Assembly: GCF_026283965.1 (NCBI RefSeq)
Contig: NZ_JAPDPD010000001.1
Span: forward strand, 517,939 to 581,938
From: Dyella subtropica
GTDB taxonomy: Bacteria; Pseudomonadota; Gammaproteobacteria; Xanthomonadales; Rhodanobacteraceae
Length of the DNA stretch: 64,000 nt
Direction of reading: 5' to 3'
Shown here: positions 59,617 through 64,000 of the stretch, piece by piece
Layout: each line of letters begins with the position of its first letter
Position numbering within the stretch: position 1 is the stretch's first letter
Notes under the pieces: model-generated
What the model saw: only the letters and a program-made list of their open reading frames with translations
The model's database searches: none
What the model was told of the DNA's origin: nothing
Position numbers and translations under genes: made by a program

Positions 59617-62187
59617 GTGAGATTCCGAAGGGCTATCGAATCGGGCAGGCGGGGACGCGTGGCGGAAATGCTCCTGTCCTTCGTCCTCGTCGTGGCAGCG
59701 ATGCTGGGTCTGTCCATCCTCACGACCGGCATCCTGTCGTCGGCTCGCACCTTTGCGGGCGGGGGCAGCCATGTCCGTCATATCGATGATGTCCATCGCG
59801 CCATTTCGATCGGGGTCAACGCCGACGATGGATTGGCCGCCGTCGTGGCACTGGCAAGCGATATGCATGCTCGGGCTTCACGTGGGAATCACGAAGTCAG
59901 CTGGATAGAAGACGGCGGGCGGGCTTTTCGCATCGCGAACGACGGCCTGCCTCCGCTGGCGTTTGCCTTTGCCGACGCTCTGAGCGAAGGATCACGCGAC
60001 ATGGTCTGGCTGCTCGGTGGATTGTTTGCCCTCGGCACCGCTTGGTATACGCGACGTCTTCTCGCTGATCGCGCGCGTGCGACAAACGCATGGCGCGCCA
60101 GTGAAGATCGCTTTCAGCTCGCGGTTGCCGGAAGCAACGATGGTTTATGGAGCTGGGACAGGGACAGCGGTGGAATCTATCTGTCGCCTCGCCTGCAACA
60201 GATGCTGGCGGTGGAGGGCGAGCCCATCGCTGGAGATGCAGAGGCGATTTTCGGCCGCCTGCACCCGGATGATCGCCACGCTGCGAAGAGAGCCGTCATC
60301 GCCCACATCCGCCGGGCCGAACCGTTGGACGTCGAATTCCGGATACGGCCTACCGATGGGGAGGTGCGTTGGTTCCACGCGAGCGGCCAGTCGGTGCGCG
60401 ACGACTTGGGCGTCTCCATGCGCATGGCGGGCTCCGTGACGGAAATCACCGAGCGCCACTTCGCCGATGCGAAGCTGTTCGCCGAAAAGGAGCGTACGCA
60501 GGTCACGCTGCAATCCATTGGGGACGCGGTCATCACCACCGATGCCCACAACAACATCGAATACCTCAATCCGGTGGCCGAGCGGCTGACGCGGTGGCAG
60601 GTGGATTCGGCGCGGGGACGTCCGGTGAGCGACGTGTGCCGCATCATCAAAGAGAGCAACCACGAAGCTATTCCCGACCCGGCGACACGGGTCATGCATG
60701 AACAGTCGGGCTGGAGATCGCGTGACAGGCTCCTGCTTCAACGCAACGATGGCAAACGGATCGCTGTCGATCTCATTGTGTCACCGGTCCGCGACCGCTT
60801 GGGAAGCATGGAGGGCGCGGTGCTGGTGATGCGCGACCTCAGCGCTGAGCGCGAGCACGCAGCCTTGCTGCGCTACCAGGCCGCACATGACGTTCTGACC
60901 GGATTGATCAATCGACGGGAATTCGAGCGACAACTGGAGCGGGCGGTGGTTTCTGCCGAGGAAGGGAGTGTGCCCTTCACCGTGCTCTATATCGACCTCG
61001 ATCAGTTCAAACTCGTCAATGACATGTGCGGTCGCTCGGCGGGAGACGAGCTGTTGCGGCAGGCCGCTGGTCTTTTCAAGAAGAAGGTACGCCATAGCGA
61101 TACAGTGGCGCGATTGGGGGGGGATGAATTCGTCGTGCTCCTCAACAACTGTGCCGCCGAGCAAGGCCTGCAGGTTGCCGAAAGTCTGCGCGCCAGCATC
61201 GGCGAATTGCGGTTCGTTTTCGATGATCGCGCGCTTCGTCTCAGCGCAAGTATTGGTCTGGTCAGCCCGCCTGGGGATAAGGCAGGGGCGGCGGAAATTC
61301 TCCGCGCCGCCGATGCGGCCTGCCATGTCGCCAAGGATAAAGGCCGCAACCTTGTACAGACGTACCGCCAGAACGACGACGATATCGCCGCGCGACAGTT
61401 GGAGATGTCCTGGATAAGCCGTATTCAGGACGCCTTGGCGAAGGAGCGCTTCGCTCTCTATGCGCAAGACATCGTTGCCACGAACAACGACAGTTTGGGC
61501 CGTCATGTGGAGTTGTTGTTGCGCATGGTGGCGGAGAACGGCGAGCTGATTCTCCCCCGCACCTTCATTCCGGCGGCCGAGCGCTATGGCTTGATGCCGG
61601 CTATCGACCAATGGGTGGTGCAGGCGGCCTTTTCGTCTCTGCGCGAACTGCGCCATAGCGACCCAGCGTCGCTGCCGGAATGGGTCGCTATCAATCTCTC
61701 GGGCGCTTCGCTGTGCAAGGACGGCTTCTCCGACTTCTTGCGCCGCCAATTGACGGCGTTCGACATCCCGCCATCGTCGGTGTGTTTCGAGATCACCGAG
61801 ACCACCGCCATTTCCAATCTAACGCGTGCAACGGCTTTCATGGTCGAGATGCGGGCGCTTGGATGCAGATTCGCCCTGGACGACTTCGGCGTGGGCATGT
61901 CGTCCTTCACGTACCTCAAGCATTTGCCGGTCGATTTCGTGAAGATCGACGCGGGTTTCGTCGAGGACATGATCAAGGACCCCATCGACTACGCGATGGT
62001 CGAGGCCATCAACAAGATCGGACACATCACAGGCAAATTGACCGTCGCCGAAGGCGTCAGCAGTACCGAGCTGCTGGACGAAGTGCGAAAGCTCGGTGTC
62101 GACTTCGCGCAGGGCTTCGCCATTGCATTACCGCTGGAGTTCGCCGCCTATCGCGCCGGCAGGATCCTGATAAAGAACGTCCGGTAA
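59617..62187 (+). CDS. Membrane PAS-PAS-GGDEF-EAL c-di-GMP protein
   Basis: Up to 856 residues; GTG 59617, GTG 59659 and ATG 59668 are all possible starts. Two N-terminal membrane helices (about 18-42 and 128-148) flank a short periplasmic loop. Two PAS domains (about 160-285 and 290-415) lead to GGDEF with intact RLGGDEF (about 500) and an I-site RHSD five residues before it. The EAL domain has ELLLR, AINLSG, FEITETT, LDDFGVGMSSF, VKIDAG and AEGV. Both making and breaking of c-di-GMP are possible. The usual QPI opening reads QDI. Confidence 0.92.
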   Translation: MRFRRAIESGRRGRVAEMLLSFVLVVAAMLGLSILTTGILSSARTFAGGGSHVRHIDDVHRAISIGVNADDGLAAVVALASDMHARASRGNHEVSWIEDGGRAFRIANDGLPPLAFAFADALSEGSRDMVWLLGGLFALGTAWYTRRLLADRARATNAWRASEDRFQLAVAGSNDGLWSWDRDSGGIYLSPRLQQMLAVEGEPIAGDAEAIFGRLHPDDRHAAKRAVIAHIRRAEPLDVEFRIRPTDGEVRWFHASGQSVRDDLGVSMRMAGSVTEITERHFADAKLFAEKERTQVTLQSIGDAVITTDAHNNIEYLNPVAERLTRWQVDSARGRPVSDVCRIIKESNHEAIPDPATRVMHEQSGWRSRDRLLLQRNDGKRIAVDLIVSPVRDRLGSMEGAVLVMRDLSAEREHAALLRYQAAHDVLTGLINRREFERQLERAVVSAEEGSVPFTVLYIDLDQFKLVNDMCGRSAGDELLRQAAGLFKKKVRHSDTVARLGGDEFVVLLNNCAAEQGLQVAESLRASIGELRFVFDDRALRLSASIGLVSPPGDKAGAAEILRAADAACHVAKDKGRNLVQTYRQNDDDIAARQLEMSWISRIQDALAKERFALYAQDIVATNNDSLGRHVELLLRMVAENGELILPRTFIPAAERYGLMPAIDQWVVQAAFSSLRELRHSDPASLPEWVAINLSGASLCKDGFSDFLRRQLTAFDIPPSSVCFEITETTAISNLTRATAFMVEMRALGCRFALDDFGVGMSSFTYLKHLPVDFVKIDAGFVEDMIKDPIDYAMVEAINKIGHITGKLTVAEGVSSTELLDEVRKLGVDFAQGFAIALPLEFAAYRAGRILIKNVR

Positions 62188-62261
62188 GAAGCGGCAGCCG
62201 ACTTAGGGACGCTCCACCTATTCGGTGCAGGCGTCCTGATGACCAGTCTGCCAGGGAGGCG

Positions 62262-62299
62262 CCGATTGGCCCGCTCATGTCTATGAGCGGGCCAATCGG
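62262..62299. terminator. Perfect 17-base hairpin between convergent genes
   Basis: CCGATTGGCCCGCTCAT and ATGAGCGGGCCAATCGG pair perfectly around the tetraloop GTCT. It lies 75 bases after the c-di-GMP gene and 56 bases beyond the end of the minus-strand gene, so it probably serves both directions. Confidence 0.7.
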
Positions 62300-62354
62300 A
62301 GGTTGTTACCTCGGCTTGACGTGCAGATTGGCTTCTGCGACGGCAAGTGATTCA

Positions 62355-62672
62355 TTAAACGCGGATAAATTCGCCTTGTACGTTGGATACCTGTCCGTTA
62401 AAGGCGCTCAACCCACCCGCATCCTTCAAGGTCCTGAATGCCAGGTCCTTGGAAAACAGTGCGCGAGCCTGATAGCCGGAAGAGTCATTCTTCGCGATAA
62501 AAGCGATGACCGTATTTGGCCCTACGCTATTTTCGAAGTGGTAATGTCCATTGACATCATAATTCACGTTTGACTCGGTGAGCTTTCCGACAAAGGTGCC
62601 ATTGGAGTCATTCGCGTTGGAGATGGTCAGTGTGGCGTTGCCACTCTTGTAGGTGCCGTTGAGATTTGACAT
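62355..62672 (-). CDS. Small beta-rich protein
   Basis: 105 residues from ATG 62672, with GGAGG placed 8 bases before it (other in-frame ATGs at 62678 and 62687). The pattern LNGTYKSGNATLTISNANDSNGTFVGKL recalls the first strands of avidin-like or lipocalin-like barrels, but the tryptophans typical of avidins are missing, so the resemblance is weak. No signal peptide. The gene is AT-richer than its neighbours and stands alone, which suggests transfer. Confidence 0.65.
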   Translation of the reverse strand: MSNLNGTYKSGNATLTISNANDSNGTFVGKLTESNVNYDVNGHYHFENSVGPNTVIAFIAKNDSSGYQARALFSKDLAFRTLKDAGGLSAFNGQVSNVQGEFIRV

Positions 62673-63167
62673 CTTCATATCCTCCATCGGTGGTTGACGA
62701 TGGCTCTTGGGAGGGTATCCACTCGAGCCGCTACATCGGCGTTGAAGAAGAAAATCAGGCATGCATGGCTACATAACGCGTTATCCGAGACTGCCGATAA
62801 TCAAGCTGGCTATTATGTTCGTCTTGGTGTCAAGGTGCCGTGTAATTAGATTATGTATTTTCGTGAAATACATGAATACTTCAGGCGCATGAACTAATCG
62901 TCCGTAAGATTGGATTGATTGGCAAATATTGGACGTGACTAAAAATCACGTCATGGATAGGACGGCAGTCATTTCAATGAATAGGCCGTAAACCATACGG
63001 GAGGGTCTGTTTGGCCCATTCGATCGCCATGCCGGTATCCGCGATACGCGACGAGAGCATTGGATTATGCAAGCGGATCATTGTCTTGCGTGGGGAGATG
63101 ATGACTTGAGTTGCAGTGCATCATTCGACGATTCAGGCTGCCGGACGCATCTCGGATAATCTCGAAA
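62673..63167. other. AT-rich intergenic region with short palindromes
   Basis: 495 bases without a gene. The low GC content contrasts with the rest of the window. It contains two operator-like palindromes, ATGTATTT-5-AAATACAT (62853-62873) and GACGTGA-7-TCACGTC (62932-62952). Both lie upstream of the minus-strand gene ending at 62355. Confidence 0.55.
62853..62873. promoter_or_regulatory. Operator-like palindrome upstream of the small beta-rich gene
   Basis: Perfect 8-base arms ATGTATTT and AAATACAT separated by TCGTG, in an AT-rich stretch about 180 bases before ATG 62672. A second palindrome, GACGTGA/TCACGTC, is at 62932-62952. Binding proteins are unknown. Confidence 0.35.
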
Positions 63168-63500
63168 TCAGCCATTCTTCCGCGTGTAAATCATGGAATT
63201 TTCGCACTGGTCGCTACACGGCATGGCATTGTTCGAGATGTCCTGGGAGGTATGGTCCTGCGCGGATCGGGCATCCAGGACGTCAAGCGCTGCAATGAAT
63301 TGCTGGCCGGTGGCTTGCGGATGCAGCAGTACTAAACGTGTGCCTTGGTGGCCATCGGGGCGGCGAGCGGCGGCCATGCACACCTGACCATCTTCGCTCG
63401 CGAGAACCAGCGGTGCGTTATATTGCGTATCCAACAATTGACGCCTGAACTGCCCGTCCTGTGGCCCCCCGGCGATGATGCATTCGATGATCTGTTCCAT
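63168..63500 (-). CDS. Hypothetical small protein
   Basis: 110 residues from ATG 63500, with GGAGAACGAG just before it; a longer frame to 63545 lacks such a site. It starts EQIIECIIAGGPQDGQFRRQLLD and has the block VCMAAARRPDGHQGTRLVLLHPQATGQQFIAAL. It is predicted as a small alpha/beta protein without membrane segments. No family is recognised. It is isolated, with AT-rich DNA downstream. Confidence 0.6.
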   Translation of the reverse strand: MEQIIECIIAGGPQDGQFRRQLLDTQYNAPLVLASEDGQVCMAAARRPDGHQGTRLVLLHPQATGQQFIAALDVLDARSAQDHTSQDISNNAMPCSDQCENSMIYTRKNG

Positions 63501-63909
63501 CTCGTTCTCCGAAGGACAAGATAGGAAGTCTTTGCGACGGATCAAGCAGCTCGCGGGCCAAGCTTATATGGAAAAATGCGACTCGCATCGCATTTCTACG
63601 GTATTGACCGCGATTCGGTGTTATTGCAATACCGTCATTTGCTAGCCGCAAGCCCTCAAAGGGCGTCATTCTGTGAATTTGACGTGACGCGGCCGGGTGC
63701 GGCTATCCCGCTCAATGGTGATGCTATGCCCAAATGGAACGCCAACCGTGTCACACATGGCGGAGTAGATAGTTTCAAAGGAAACGGTGACGAAGTGTGT
63801 CCGCATCTGACCCGAAGAGCCTGTCCAAGCTGGGGCATGATCGGCTCCCTCTCCCCGTGCACCGATTTGTGTACGGGGAGAGGATTGAGGTGAGCAACTG
63901 TGTTGGCAG
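63501..63909. other. Intergenic region next to an IS end
   Basis: 409 bases between the small minus-strand gene and the transposase end. No convincing gene. The only structure I see is the hairpin at 63848-63883. The left end of the IS110-type element probably lies in this stretch, since such elements lack inverted ends and leave no obvious mark. Confidence 0.5.
63848..63883. terminator. REP-like hairpin downstream of the transposase
   Basis: CCTCTCCCCGTGCAC pairs with GTGTACGGGGAGAGG (one wobble) around CGATTT. The flanks CTCCCTCTCCCC and GGGGAGAGGATTGAGGTGAG are the REP-like family seen elsewhere in the window, so it may be a repeat that also terminates transcription. Confidence 0.6.
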
Positions 63910-64000
63910 TCAAGCGGATGTCGCATGTTCCAGATGCCACGAGGCGTTGTCGCGAACCATGGCGTTGAGCACGGTTAATAGCTTGCGCATGCAAGCGACG
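63910..64000 (-). CDS. IS110-type transposase, C-terminal end (partial)
   Basis: The minus-strand frame reads ACMRKLLTVLNAMVRDNASWH and stops at 63910. This matches the conserved C-terminus of IS110/IS1111-family transposases (xCMRKLLxILNAMxRD). The rest of the gene is outside the window. It shows that an insertion sequence borders the right end of this region. Confidence 0.75.
   Translation of the reverse strand, partial: VACMRKLLTVLNAMVRDNASWHLEHATSA

Overview
The window reads as a chromosomal segment of a high-GC gammaproteobacterium. Gene content and the repeat families resemble Rhodanobacteraceae (Dyella, Luteibacter, Rhodanobacter); this placement is inferred from general protein resemblance only. 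No tRNA, rRNA, CRISPR array, integrase, capsid or terminase gene was seen.

Bases 1-6485 (+) hold a tightly overlapping operon: the 3' end of a probable SWIM zinc-finger gene, DUF5691, a MoxR-type AAA+ ATPase, DUF5682 and a von Willebrand factor A protein with a complete MIDAS. Next come a membrane-anchored DUF155-like protein (+) and a sirtuin (-). Bases 8686-13377 (-) encode a three-gene phosphorelay: a hybrid histidine kinase whose periplasmic sensor carries a CxxCH haem motif, a single-domain response regulator, and an Hpt-REC-REC-GGDEF diguanylate cyclase. Bases 14091-19619 (+) encode exported or membrane enzymes: an M23 peptidase, a PL5-like alginate lyase, an isoprenylcysteine methyltransferase-like protein and a secreted GH13 isoamylase.

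The main feature is a nearly continuous + strand locus, 20774-45514, encoding an extracellular contractile injection system (eCIS, related to Afp/PVC). It has five small beta-rich proteins of unknown role, a DUF4255 cap protein, sheath, two tube proteins, small chaperone-type proteins, a LysM protein, hub and spike encoded by two separate genes, PAAR tip, gp25, two gp47/J-type baseplate proteins, a gpI-type protein, a tail-fibre-like protein and an AAA+ ATPase. A long helical tape-measure gene was not recognised. A cargo island follows at 45815-53000: four proteins share a nearly identical DUF4157 module (HEAWH motif) but have unrelated C-terminal domains, with a 91-residue protein and a DUF4272 protein between them. 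Beyond it are a minus-strand protein carrying only the pre-DUF4157 motif SRIPVHP, a decayed IS5-type transposase, and a large protein with proline-rich repeats and a seven-repeat lectin propeller.

The right end holds an unknown 455-residue protein, a PAS-GGDEF-EAL c-di-GMP protein, two small minus-strand genes and the 3' end of an IS110-type transposase. Several palindromic repeat families (REP-like GGGGAGAGG elements, a 200-bp MITE-like element with 17-bp inverted ends, a GTCACCCC composite repeat) sit between genes, and a 1-kb array of them lies inside the eCIS operon.
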